Positions 1-6,801 of a stretch of DNA of 21,075 nucleotides are shown piece after piece. The stretch is from positions 1 through 21,075 of IMG/VR virus record IMGVR_UViG_3300025120_000693. One strand, 5' to 3'. The notes beneath the pieces are model-generated. The model worked only from the letters and a program-made list of their open reading frames with translations. It made no database searches and was not told the DNA's origin. Position 1 is the stretch's first letter. Every line of letters starts with the position of its first letter. The DNA is from a virus. The position numbers and the translations under genes were made by a program.

Positions 1-1
1 A

Positions 2-166
2 TTTGCAGATTTTATACGGATGCAAGGCAAAACTGAGCAAGCTGCTGCGGAAGAAGGAATGGGTACGATGTTTTTAGCTCAAGAGTTGGAAAAAATTGAC
101 ATTCGATCAAACAATAACACAATTAACAAGAGATTTTCTACATACGTTAGTAGGCAATCTCGATAG
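2..166 (+). CDS. C-terminal end of an unidentified protein (truncated by the window edge)
   Basis: An open frame enters from the left edge and ends at TAG 164-166, giving the last 54 residues of a protein. The tail is polar and mostly helical-looking, with an Ala/Glu-rich stretch followed by a basic Asn/Arg-rich end. The next gene starts 30 bp later behind its own promoter-like -10 box, so this gene probably ends the upstream transcription unit or is read through. I do not recognise the family. Its position just before virion-type genes makes a structural or morphogenesis role possible, but that is inference. Confidence 0.6.
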   Translation, partial: FADFIRMQGKTEQAAAEEGMGTMFLAQELEKIDIRSNNNTINKRFSTYVSRQSR

Positions 167-179
167 CACTTAACCCCTG

Positions 180-188
180 TGATATAAT
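180..188 (+). promoter_or_regulatory. Extended -10 promoter element directly before a start codon
   Basis: TGATATAAT is a perfect extended -10 (TGnTATAAT), ending 8 nt before ATG 197. No convincing -35 box is seen at 16-18 bp, which is tolerated with an extended -10. With usual spacing, transcription would begin about 1-2 nt before the start codon, so the mRNA would have almost no leader. The same element at the same distance occurs before the gene at 7165. Confidence 0.55.
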
Positions 189-196
189 AATAAATT

Positions 197-457
197 ATGG
201 CAAGTTCAAGAAATAATACATTGGAGTTCAGCTCCGCGGGTTCAATAATATTAAGAGGCGCAGCTTCCGCTACAGGTAGTTTTGGGGCTATACAATTTTT
301 GATAGACTCAACTCTTAGCGGAACATTAACGTCAACAAATGTTAGCAATACCGCTGACCTTTTAACTCAAGGTTCATTTGGGGCGGGAACAATTATTTAC
401 GGCAACTTTACTGCCGTTCAAATTAGCCAAGGTTGTGTAGCATTACACAGGGTTTAA
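197..457 (+). CDS. Small beta-rich phage protein (possible virion decoration or fibre-associated)
   Basis: This 86-residue protein is rich in Ser, Thr, Gly and hydrophobic residues in alternating patterns typical of beta sheet. It ends with a segment of the type G-T-I-I-Y-G-N-F-T-A-V followed by a short polar tail. From memory, similar short proteins with an 'IYGNFT' segment are common beside structural genes of marine phages and are usually left as hypothetical. The ATG has no Shine-Dalgarno; instead it lies 8 nt after an extended -10 box, so it may be translated from a leaderless message. It has no signal peptide or membrane segment. A decoration or fibre role is inferred from composition and neighbours only. 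Confidence 0.7.
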   Translation: MASSRNNTLEFSSAGSIILRGAASATGSFGAIQFLIDSTLSGTLTSTNVSNTADLLTQGSFGAGTIIYGNFTAVQISQGCVALHRV

Positions 458-480
458 TTTTAAATTAACCTTGATGTATA

Positions 481-993
481 ATGAAAAACTCTTTTTCGCT
501 TTCTTTAAATAGAACTGGCCCCAAGCAAGTTCTGGCACTCAAACCTGCTAAAAGTCAAAGCGATCTTAGCTTAACTAATTTTACAGCAACCTGGAGTGCT
601 GGAGATCGCACTGTTAGGGCTGTTGCAAGCGGAGCTAGATCAAGCGATCAACTTGTAACCTTGTTGCACTTTGATTCTGTCCACTTTAGCCTGGGTATGT
701 ATCTTATAACCTTTGATGTTACACAAGCCTCAGGCACTAGTATAAATGATCCAATAAGTGGATCGGAAAGAAACCGCATTGAGGTAGTCACTAGAGATAA
801 TAGCGAGGTAGAGAAGAACCCTGATTCTTTAAATAAAGATAGGTTTGCTGTAAGAACAGGATCAAACTCAATTACGGCTATTTTGTTTAACGACGGGACA
901 TCATCGAAAGAACCACAGATACAATTATTTTTTCAACGTAGTGCAATCTTTGATGTTACTATTTCAAACATAAAACTCCAGCACTATTCTTGA
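481..993 (+). CDS. Predicted jelly-roll-like protein (carbohydrate-binding-like module)
   Basis: The gene encodes 170 residues. Residues from about 30 to the end alternate polar and hydrophobic positions and include a segment like Y-L-I-T-F-D-V-T-Q-A-S-G-T. The protein ends with F-D-V-T-I-S-N-I-K-L. This layout (Gly-x-Tyr-x-h-x-F-D-V-T, then a closing 'hDNhxh' strand) resembles the CBM-like jelly-roll modules frequent in phage tail fibres and other adhesins. It has no signal peptide or membrane segment. No good ribosome-binding site precedes ATG 481. The stop codon overlaps the next start (TGATG, 991-995), so the holin-like gene downstream is probably translationally coupled. The fold assignment is inferred from the pattern, not from a search. 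Confidence 0.7.
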   Translation: MKNSFSLSLNRTGPKQVLALKPAKSQSDLSLTNFTATWSAGDRTVRAVASGARSSDQLVTLLHFDSVHFSLGMYLITFDVTQASGTSINDPISGSERNRIEVVTRDNSEVEKNPDSLNKDRFAVRTGSNSITAILFNDGTSSKEPQIQLFFQRSAIFDVTISNIKLQHYS

Positions 994-1160
994 TGGACGA
1001 CATTATATACAGATCAACAATCGGAACAGGAGGATTTATAGCTACAATTGAATTAGCCCCAATTAACGAAGTGCTTGGTTTTTGCGTAGGTCTAGCAACT
1101 TTCATCTATATGACTGCCTCTGCAGTCAAAGTAATCAGAGAACTCAAGAAGAAAAAATGA
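993..1160 (+). CDS. Small single-pass membrane protein, holin candidate
   Basis: This 55-residue protein starts at ATG 993, overlapping the previous stop (TGATG). One strong membrane segment lies at about residues 26-47, preceded by a glycine-rich amphipathic stretch and followed by a Lys-rich cytoplasmic-type tail (ends K-K-K-K). Length, single helix and basic tail fit small phage holins or pinholins. The stop codon TGA 1158-1160 overlaps the next start, ATG 1157 (ATGA), so the two membrane proteins are coupled. No endolysin is visible nearby, which keeps the lysis role uncertain. Confidence 0.7.
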   Translation: MDDIIYRSTIGTGGFIATIELAPINEVLGFCVGLATFIYMTASAVKVIRELKKKK

Positions 1161-1555
1161 CACCAGAACTTATAGCAATGCTCGGAGGAGGAATCAGTGG
1201 TTTCGTAATGAAGCTGATTGGCGCACAGATGGAGAGCCAAGCTCGCCAGTTTGAGCGTATGATTACGTCCCAGCAAGCAGCGGATACATCTGCTGATGCA
1301 GCGGCTAAACGTAATGGTGGTGTATTGGTTCGTAGGTTTCTTGTTGCATCCACCGTCTTTGCCATTGTAATAGCCCCATTCGTCTTTGCGTGGACTGACG
1401 TAGGTGTGACCATAGGTAGAGAAACAAACGGCTTTCTAGGGCTATTCAAGGGCGTTAAATGGGACACCGTGCAGGGCTTTGTTATTTTACCAGAAATTAG
1501 GCAAACTGCCTTAGCCATCGTAGGGTTCTACTTTGGTTCATCTCAAATCAAATAG
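1157..1555 (+). CDS. Two-segment membrane protein, possible holin or lysis accessory
   Basis: ATG 1157 overlaps the preceding stop as ATGA. I prefer it to a TTG 75 bp upstream that would overlap the previous gene. The product is 132 residues: a glycine-rich hydrophobic N-terminus (about 3-20), a polar helix rich in Ala, Gln and Asp (about 25-50), a clear membrane helix at about 56-80 preceded by R-R, and a second short hydrophobic C-terminal helix (about 113-128). From memory, proteins of this plan recur in marine tailed phages next to small basic proteins. Pairing with the single-pass protein upstream suggests a membrane-permeabilising module. Function is not proven by any motif. Confidence 0.75.
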   Translation: MTPELIAMLGGGISGFVMKLIGAQMESQARQFERMITSQQAADTSADAAAKRNGGVLVRRFLVASTVFAIVIAPFVFAWTDVGVTIGRETNGFLGLFKGVKWDTVQGFVILPEIRQTALAIVGFYFGSSQIK

Positions 1556-1567
1556 AAAGATAATATT

Positions 1568-1669
1568 ATGCCAATGGGAAAAGGAACATACGGAAGTAAA
1601 ATGGGTCGTCCATCGAAAGCTGTTAAAGCTAAGGGGATGAAGAAGAAGGCTGTTAAAAAAAGGAAGTAA
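1568..1669 (+). CDS. Tiny highly basic protein (33 aa), first of a six-gene relay
   Basis: ATG 1568 to TAA 1667-1669 encodes 33 residues, about 40 percent Lys/Arg, with a Gly/Met-rich start (MPMGKGTYG) and a K-K-K-x-x-K-K-R-K tail. The stop overlaps the next start (TAATG), the hallmark of translational coupling. It opens a run of six tiny basic proteins. I do not recognise a named family. Such charge suggests nucleic-acid binding or packing inside the capsid, but this is inference. Confidence 0.65.
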   Translation: MPMGKGTYGSKMGRPSKAVKAKGMKKKAVKKRK

Positions 1670-1797
1670 TGCCTTTTAGCAAATACAGTCCAAAGCAAAA
1701 GAAACTAGCTAGGGTTGCCGCGCCTCGTAACAAAATTACTGGGTCTGATTTCAAATCACTTGCAAAAAATGGCAAAAAAAGCAAAAAGCGGGGGTAA
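1669..1797 (+). CDS. Tiny highly basic protein (42 aa)
   Basis: It starts at ATG 1669 inside the TAATG junction with the previous gene and stops at TAA 1795-1797. It has 42 residues with the segment Y-S-P-K-Q-K-K-L-A followed by a basic, Gly-ended tail. From memory, 'SPKQKKLA..A.PR.KI' peptides recur in marine phage genomes beside the other tiny basic genes seen here. It overlaps the next gene by 29 bp in a different frame. The function is unknown; a DNA-condensing virion component is one possibility. Confidence 0.65.
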   Translation: MPFSKYSPKQKKLARVAAPRNKITGSDFKSLAKNGKKSKKRG

Positions 1798-1939
1798 GAT
1801 ATGCCCGGAAGGTAAAGCCTGGGCGAGACGGACGTTTGATACGTATCCATCCGCTTATGCTAATATGGCTGCATCCAAGTATTGCAAGGACCCTAACTAC
1901 GCAAAGAAATCCAAGGGCGGTAAACGTAAAGGAAAATAG
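1769..1939 (+). CDS. Small basic protein with paired cysteines (56 aa)
   Basis: I place the start at ATG 1769 (M-A-K-K-A-K) rather than a TTG 54 bp upstream, which would overlap most of the previous gene. The 56 residues include I-C-P-E-G-K-A-W-A, an aromatic core, then a second cysteine in A-S-K-Y-C-K-D-P and a Lys/Gly-rich tail. The C-x(n)-C spacing and the conserved-looking W/F/Y core suggest a small folded domain with a basic tail. I recall near-identical cores in other aquatic phages, without an assigned function. TAG 1937-1939 overlaps the GTG start of the next gene. Confidence 0.7.
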   Translation: MAKKAKSGGKICPEGKAWARRTFDTYPSAYANMAASKYCKDPNYAKKSKGGKRKGK

Positions 1940-2091
1940 TGAAACAGATTGGCAAAAAACAACAAAAAGCACTAAAGGCTCACTCGGATCATCACACTAG
2001 TAAGCATATGTCCTTTATGCGTAAATTAATAAAAGAGGGTTCAACCTTTACTGCGGCTCACAACAAGGCAATTAAGAAAGTTGGAAAGTAA
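1939..2091 (+). CDS. Small basic His/Lys-rich protein (50 aa), GTG start
   Basis: GTG 1939 overlaps the previous stop (TAGTG), and TAA 2089-2091 overlaps the next ATG (TAATG). The 50 residues contain a His cluster (A-H-S-D-H-H-T) and the segment S-K-H-M-S-F-M-R-K-L followed by F-T-A-A-H-N-K-A-I-K-K-V-G. This 'SKHM..M..L...G.SF..AH..A..KVG' pattern is a recurring small phage protein of unknown role. Two predicted amphipathic helices make it look like a small helical DNA- or RNA-binding peptide, which is inference. It is below 60 residues and easily missed. Confidence 0.7.
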   Translation: MKQIGKKQQKALKAHSDHHTSKHMSFMRKLIKEGSTFTAAHNKAIKKVGK

Positions 2092-2333
2092 TGTCACAGC
2101 TTGCAGAATGGAGAAAGCAGAACTGGGTAAGGATCGGAACTGATGGGGCAATCAAAGGACCTTGCGGAACGTCGAAGGATAAGAAAAACCCTGACCGTTG
2201 CCTGCCTAAAAGAAAGGCTCTTAGCCTCACGAAAGCTGAAAGAGCAAGCACTGCTAGAAAGAAAAAAGCAGAAGGAGCTAGAGGAAAAACAGTTGTAGCA
2301 AATACACCTAAAGCGAAGGTAAAAAGTAAATGA
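2091..2333 (+). CDS. Small basic protein with a 'GPCGTSKDKKNPDRCLP' core (80 aa)
   Basis: ATG 2091 lies in a TAATG junction with the previous gene. The first ~45 residues form a compact core with W-V-R-I-G-T-D-G and two cysteines in GPCGTSKDKKNPDRCLP. The remainder is a Lys/Arg/Ala-rich tail likely to be disordered or helical on nucleic acid. From memory, this core is conserved among unrelated aquatic phages and annotated only as a domain of unknown function. The stop TGA overlaps the next ATG (ATGA at 2330-2333). Confidence 0.75.
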   Translation: MSQLAEWRKQNWVRIGTDGAIKGPCGTSKDKKNPDRCLPKRKALSLTKAERASTARKKKAEGARGKTVVANTPKAKVKSK

Positions 2334-2566
2334 GGAAGGAACACAAAAGCAAAAAAGGTGGATTAACCGCTGCGGGTCGAGCTTATTTCAAGCGAAAGAC
2401 TGGTGCTAACCTCAAGCCCCCTGTTACGGAATCCAATCCAAAGGGTAAAAAACTTGCTCGACAGAAATCATTTTGTGCTAGAATGTCTGGTGTTAAGGGA
2501 CCGATGAAAGATAAGAAGGGAAGACCCACCCGCAAAGCACTTGCCTTAAAGCGATGGAAGTGCTAA
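2330..2566 (+). CDS. Small basic protein with 'KSFCARMSGVKGPMKDKKG' core (78 aa), domain of unknown function
   Basis: ATG 2330 overlaps the upstream stop (ATGA). The 78-residue protein has a G-L-T-A-A-G-R-A-Y-F-K-R-K-T-G segment and a strongly conserved-looking core with K-S-F-C-A-R-M-S-G-x-K-G-P-M-K, ending R-K-A-L-A-L-K-R-W-K-C. I recognise this core as a widespread phage domain of unknown function (I believe catalogued as a DUF, number not certain). It is the last of six consecutive basic proteins, all linked by overlapping stop and start codons, so their stoichiometry is probably linked. The two cysteines sit in the core and at the last residue. Confidence 0.8.
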   Translation: MRKEHKSKKGGLTAAGRAYFKRKTGANLKPPVTESNPKGKKLARQKSFCARMSGVKGPMKDKKGRPTRKALALKRWKC

Positions 2567-2576
2567 TTCTATCCCA

Positions 2577-2629
2577 TTGCATTGCATATACATATATAAT
2601 ATAACTTAACAATTAAAGAATAAAATATT
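2577..2629 (+). promoter_or_regulatory. AT-rich leader with consensus -10 box upstream of the 2630 gene
   Basis: The 63-bp gap after the basic-protein relay has two ATTGC direct repeats (2576-2585), then an alternating TATA run containing TATAAT at 2595-2600. A start about 7 nt downstream would give a leader of roughly 20-25 nt before ATG 2630. No good -35 hexamer sits at 16-18 bp and no clear Shine-Dalgarno precedes the ATG, so this is a tentative promoter based on the -10 alone. Confidence 0.35.
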
Positions 2630-3259
2630 ATGGGAATTAAAATAATGTCACCGAGCGAACGAGCAGCTCGCAATAAACCTAGTAATGATTTAAATTTAGC
2701 ATACCGTATGGGGTTTAATAGGCGAGATTTGCCAAAAGATCGATTTGGAAATCTTGCCCCTGGATATGCCGCGCCAGGTATAAGGCAAAATCGTTTTCAA
2801 ATACAAAAATCAGCTGATTTTCTTTTGGGTCGAGGTGGTGACAATATAAGAGCTAGAGAAAAAGCTAAATTTGCTAATATAAAAAGGGCACTAGCAGCAG
2901 ATCGTATTAATGATCCCCAAAGAACTAAAACTTATACAGTTAGAGAAGGTGGTGCAGATGGTACTAGCCAGACGTTTAGAGAACCTATAAAATACGAAAC
3001 CGCTGGACAAGAAATTTTAAGTAATCTAGGTGCGGCTGAAAGAGGAACCGGGATGTCTAGTTCTTCTAGCTTGGGCGGTATGACTGCCCAAGAGGCTTTG
3101 ACAAACTACGGACAGAGATCGACATTAATTGGGGAAACTCAAGGCAGACCTGCACCTCAAAGTGCAGGTAGTGGTGTTATGATCTATGGGCGTGCACCAG
3201 ATAATACAATTAACTTAGACCCAAGCGCAGGTACAGATTTTTCTAGAAAAATTATTTAG
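2630..3259 (+). CDS. Unidentified phage protein, possible minor virion protein
   Basis: This 209-residue, Arg-rich, polar protein has no membrane segment. The N-terminal ~90 residues contain repeated short Arg/Asn-rich turns (R-M-G-F-N-R-R-D-L-P-K-D-R-F-G) and a Y-A-A-P-G-I-R motif. A Ser-run and Gly/Ala/Gln-rich region near residues 140-185 looks disordered. I do not recognise a family. It lies between the basic-protein relay and a 658-aa virion-type protein and ends 14 bp before it, so an accessory virion or connector role is plausible but unproven. Its start has no evident ribosome-binding site, like several plus-strand genes here. Confidence 0.7.
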   Translation: MGIKIMSPSERAARNKPSNDLNLAYRMGFNRRDLPKDRFGNLAPGYAAPGIRQNRFQIQKSADFLLGRGGDNIRAREKAKFANIKRALAADRINDPQRTKTYTVREGGADGTSQTFREPIKYETAGQEILSNLGAAERGTGMSSSSSLGGMTAQEALTNYGQRSTLIGETQGRPAPQSAGSGVMIYGRAPDNTINLDPSAGTDFSRKII

Positions 3260-3273
3260 GCAAATCGTTTAAT

Positions 3274-5250
3274 ATGCCAGTATTTCACAGAAGTCAGCGG
3301 CTACAGATTTATGGTAGCCGTGTAGAAGTAACTCAACTACACAACTCTAGGTATGAGCTTGTAGTTAGGTGTACAGCTAACAATGATACCGAGGCTTGGT
3401 ATAATTCTAATAAAGCTCAAATCTTTGCAAATTTTGGAACTCTTTATGATGCCCAGATGTCTATTGAGGGTATTGATCCTAGAACCGGGGAAGCATATCC
3501 CAATATGGTTTTGGTTCAAAATGAAGCAGGTTTTACAAGAACTGGTGATTATGTAATAACTTTTATATATGAAACTCTTACGGATACATATGTACAAGAA
3601 AGTCAAGAAAAGGTAGATCACGAGTTAAACGGTCTGCGTAGAGTAACTAGAACAATTATTGCAAAGTCTGGAACTTCTTATGCTAAAGTTATAGGTTCTG
3701 CTACAATTACTCACTCTGCTCTTGGTTATGGGTCTAAAACTCTAACTCTTGCTTCGGTGCAAGAAGATGTTTTGGATTCAAACGAAGGAGGTTTTGTTAG
3801 ACTTCAAGAAACCTGGTTGGAAGCAGGAGAACTTTCACAAGTTAAAAATAATTTGAAGGACGGAATCATTCAAGTAACTACGGAATTTCTTGTTACAGAA
3901 GGAACTACAGTAGGTCCAATCATTAGACGGTCAGAAGATAATACTAATGGATTAAAAACAATTAGTGTTACTACTCTTCAAAAGAAAGACGGAACATCTG
4001 TATTGGCTGGTTTAGACGCAGATGGCGTAGCCACAACCCCTATATCCACTCATAGTAGTTTAAATGCTTTTACATATCCAGGAGTTGTAAATTTAGTAAA
4101 AAGAACTATTGATGCTCGGTCATATTCAGATAGAGATGACATTACATCATTTGAATACTATTTAACGCCTCCTGCTGAATCTTTAATAACTACTACAACA
4201 TCTGTTCTTGTGCAGACTAAGGATACATTAGTAGATGCAGATAAGACTTTTAATGGCTCGACTCAAGGACTATGGAATCCAGAATCTTGGGCTTCTTCGT
4301 ATTCTTCTGGGGTAGATATAAATAAAAATCCTTTTAGCAGAACTGATGCCCTACGGAGTTATCGAGCTTTATCAGATTTAGATGTTCTTGTTACCGAACC
4401 AGCAGAAGATTTTAGCGGAAACTTTTTAATTAATGGAAGACCAATACTTAATGGAAATTCTGCTAATATAGGTATGAAAGGAGGTCCAGCCGACCCAGAG
4501 GGTGGAAGTTATGTTTTAGATATAACTATAGTTCCTGCTTTTGAAACAGTAGATGGTACAGTTGCATTTAAAAAAAGAATTACTACGGCAACAATCCCTA
4601 CAAGGACAGTTAGTTATGTCCCAGAAGGAGCAGAACAAGTAGGAACTTCGTTTTCTAGTGCATCTGGAAGATTCCACAATTCATCTGGAGTAAATCCTAT
4701 TGTATGTGGAACCGGGACTTCTCCATCACTTACTTTAGATTTTAATAAAGCACCCGCAAATGCTTCTGATTTAGAACATAGTTGTATTGCAATAACAAAG
4801 GGCGGTGTGACTGTACGTGATGCTAACGGTAATGTTACATCTGGAATTGAAGAGGCTAGAGTAATTACTGATTATAATTCAACTACAAAAAAGGTAACAC
4901 TTAGTTCCGATCTCGTTAACTCTGCGGATTATATGAGCGATGGGGACATTACCTTTTATACACTTTACGGCTTTGAAAGAGAGGGTTTTATATCTCAAAA
5001 TATTCCAAACGCAGCACAAGTTGTTTCAAATACAAAGTTTTTATTAGATCACACTAAAACTAAAATTCCTCGTAACGCTACATTTAATAACGTATTTAAA
5101 AACGTAGTGTTACACATTACGGCAGGTGTGGGTTCTGGAGAATCTAAAACAATTACCGCCTACGATGGTGCAAGTGGCGAAGTAACAGTTGCTTCTGCTT
5201 TTACTGCTACCCTAGATCAAACATCAAAATATAGACTAGGACCCGCGTAA
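3274..5250 (+). CDS. Large beta-rich virion protein, likely tail or fibre component
   Basis: The 658-residue product is dominated by Thr, Ser, Val and Gly with regular alternation, typical of beta-structured tail and fibre proteins. It shows no membrane segments or enzymatic motifs. The first ~130 residues form a module including V-L-V-Q-N-E-A-G-F-T-R-T-G-D-Y and Y-V-Q-E-S-Q-E-K; from memory this module recurs in uncultured marine phage structural proteins. Several internal segments (about 140-230, 300-420, 430-600) look like separate beta domains. TAA overlaps the next ATG (TAATG at 5248-5252), so it is coupled to the following gene. A tail or baseplate assignment rests on composition and position. 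Confidence 0.75.
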   Translation: MPVFHRSQRLQIYGSRVEVTQLHNSRYELVVRCTANNDTEAWYNSNKAQIFANFGTLYDAQMSIEGIDPRTGEAYPNMVLVQNEAGFTRTGDYVITFIYETLTDTYVQESQEKVDHELNGLRRVTRTIIAKSGTSYAKVIGSATITHSALGYGSKTLTLASVQEDVLDSNEGGFVRLQETWLEAGELSQVKNNLKDGIIQVTTEFLVTEGTTVGPIIRRSEDNTNGLKTISVTTLQKKDGTSVLAGLDADGVATTPISTHSSLNAFTYPGVVNLVKRTIDARSYSDRDDITSFEYYLTPPAESLITTTTSVLVQTKDTLVDADKTFNGSTQGLWNPESWASSYSSGVDINKNPFSRTDALRSYRALSDLDVLVTEPAEDFSGNFLINGRPILNGNSANIGMKGGPADPEGGSYVLDITIVPAFETVDGTVAFKKRITTATIPTRTVSYVPEGAEQVGTSFSSASGRFHNSSGVNPIVCGTGTSPSLTLDFNKAPANASDLEHSCIAITKGGVTVRDANGNVTSGIEEARVITDYNSTTKKVTLSSDLVNSADYMSDGDITFYTLYGFEREGFISQNIPNAAQVVSNTKFLLDHTKTKIPRNATFNNVFKNVVLHITAGVGSGESKTITAYDGASGEVTVASAFTATLDQTSKYRLGPA

Positions 5251-5990
5251 TGCCTTCAGAATCTGAACTAAATGATAGAAATTCTGCATCCCGTGCTAGA
5301 GAGCAAATAAGCAGAAGAAATAGATCAGAGCTAAGATTTGTTAGAAATTTAGAAAAACAAGCTCTAAATACAACTGGTAACTCTGCAAGGAGGCGAGAAA
5401 TAAGAGGAGCTGCGAATGATATGCGAGCACTTATTACGGCTCGCACAGTAGATGAAAGAGGTAAATTAGAGGAAGGTATTATTTACGACAGTAAACAGTA
5501 TGCAAAACCTACTTTTAATAGTGAAGGAACTAAGGATAAGGCAACTGACGACGAGGGAATAGACTCAATTAGCAGTGAGGATACTCCCGGTAATAGTCAA
5601 GGCGGTGCTTCAGGTGGTGTGCCAAATGACAATTCAACTCCTCCACCAGAAGACCCAGACGATGGCAGTCTTAGAGAAAATGATTGGTATAATTATGCCA
5701 ATGAGGGTAATCAAGACCTTGTATTTGGAACTCCAGGAGCAAGGGGTTCCGTAAATGGCTTAAAAATAAATTATTCTGGTTTAGTTCTTGCACCAGATGA
5801 AGCAGACGGAGGGTTTGTTGTAAGAACTCCAGGAGGATCAGATTTAATAACTGTGTTTATGCAAGATTTGCCAGGTACGGTAAGCGATTCTGATCCTGCA
5901 AAATTTAGAAGCATCTTGGTGTGTAGCAGTAATAGCTTAAAAGAGATGTATGTTTTAGGAACGGCTCCAGAAACTCCCGCTACTCCATAA
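5250..5990 (+). CDS. Virion-associated protein with charged helical N-terminus and disordered linker
   Basis: The gene encodes 246 residues coupled to both neighbours by TAATG junctions. Residues 1-75 are strongly charged and helical (Arg/Glu-rich, coiled-coil-like). Residues about 85-140 are a Gly/Ser/Asp/Pro-rich linker ending in a P-P-P-E-D-P-D-D stretch, and 145-246 form a compact beta-type domain. This plan (helical base, flexible linker, C-terminal beta domain) fits a trimeric or adaptor tail protein. I do not recognise a named family. Tight coupling to the 658-aa and 266-aa genes suggests the three act in one structure. Confidence 0.7.
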   Translation: MPSESELNDRNSASRAREQISRRNRSELRFVRNLEKQALNTTGNSARRREIRGAANDMRALITARTVDERGKLEEGIIYDSKQYAKPTFNSEGTKDKATDDEGIDSISSEDTPGNSQGGASGGVPNDNSTPPPEDPDDGSLRENDWYNYANEGNQDLVFGTPGARGSVNGLKINYSGLVLAPDEADGGFVVRTPGGSDLITVFMQDLPGTVSDSDPAKFRSILVCSSNSLKEMYVLGTAPETPATP

Positions 5991-6790
5991 TGGCTATTTG
6001 GAATTTAGATACGCTTGATTCCGTTGTTGATGCTGCTAGGGGAGCCAAGTTTCCTGCACCCTATGTAGAAGGCGTTCCTCAAGGTGTCACAAGAGATGGT
6101 CCGCAGGACAATCCGTTTGAAGGAACTGCTTCTATTTTAGGAACTTATAGAACTGGTGCTAATTCCAGTGGTAGTAATAAGTATATGCATTACTGCACCA
6201 GAATGCTTAGATGGAGCGACATTGATTTAACTGACATTCCCAACATAGGAAATAGAGATACTTGTCACGTTACAAACAGGTTTGGTGACCTTGGAGGTAT
6301 GCTAGGCTACGGCAACGATGGCGATACGGGAAAGTCCAACAGCGTTGAAACAAGACCGTTGCACGGCAGCAGAACTTATGATTTAAACGATGGTATAAAC
6401 AGGTATAGATTTGATCCAGTTTCTACGGTAAAGTATTCTCAATACACTAGCAGAGGAATGAGATACTCAAATGATTTTGGCGGTCACCCATTTGCGGGTA
6501 TGACCTGCGGATGGCAACCAGGAGCATCGGATAGTAGTTTTCATTGGAACCCAAGTTCTAGCGAGCTAACAACAATATCAAGCGATATAGCATCTAACCT
6601 AACATCAAAATCAACTACATTGGCAGCCCTACAGGCACTTGACTACACTTGGAATTTGTGTGTTATTGCTTGGTGCTGGGCTGGTTACCGAAGAGCGGGA
6701 GATCACGGTGCTGGTCCCAAAACTTATCAAGGTGCAAGTTCAAGAGGAGTGAACGAAGTGGATATTTCTTATTTTCCATTTATTTATTAA
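5990..6790 (+). CDS. Virion-type protein upstream of a group I ribozyme
   Basis: The protein has 266 residues and starts in a TAATG junction. It is rich in Gly, Ser, Asn, Tyr and Trp, with five cysteines (in Y-C-T-R, D-T-C-H, M-T-C-G, N-L-C-V and A-W-C-W). It includes a hydrophobic segment N-L-C-V-I-A-W-C-W-A-G-Y near residue 225 and ends Y-F-P-F-I-Y. The composition suits an extracellular beta-sandwich, tail tip or receptor-contact protein, but no family is recognised. The stop TAA 6788-6790 precedes a group I ribozyme core by 34 nt. A possible P1 pairing partner (AAGGT, 6727-6731) for the ribozyme guide GCCTT lies within this gene, so the C-terminal ~20 residues could be subject to splicing. 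That point is speculative. Confidence 0.72.
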   Translation: MAIWNLDTLDSVVDAARGAKFPAPYVEGVPQGVTRDGPQDNPFEGTASILGTYRTGANSSGSNKYMHYCTRMLRWSDIDLTDIPNIGNRDTCHVTNRFGDLGGMLGYGNDGDTGKSNSVETRPLHGSRTYDLNDGINRYRFDPVSTVKYSQYTSRGMRYSNDFGGHPFAGMTCGWQPGASDSSFHWNPSSSELTTISSDIASNLTSKSTTLAALQALDYTWNLCVIAWCWAGYRRAGDHGAGPKTYQGASSRGVNEVDISYFPFIY

Positions 6791-6801
6791 AAAACATTAT
6801 C

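Noticed and set aside
477-482. TATAAT overlapping the start codon of the 481 gene as a promoter
   Set aside because: Transcription would start inside the gene, so it could not serve this start codon.
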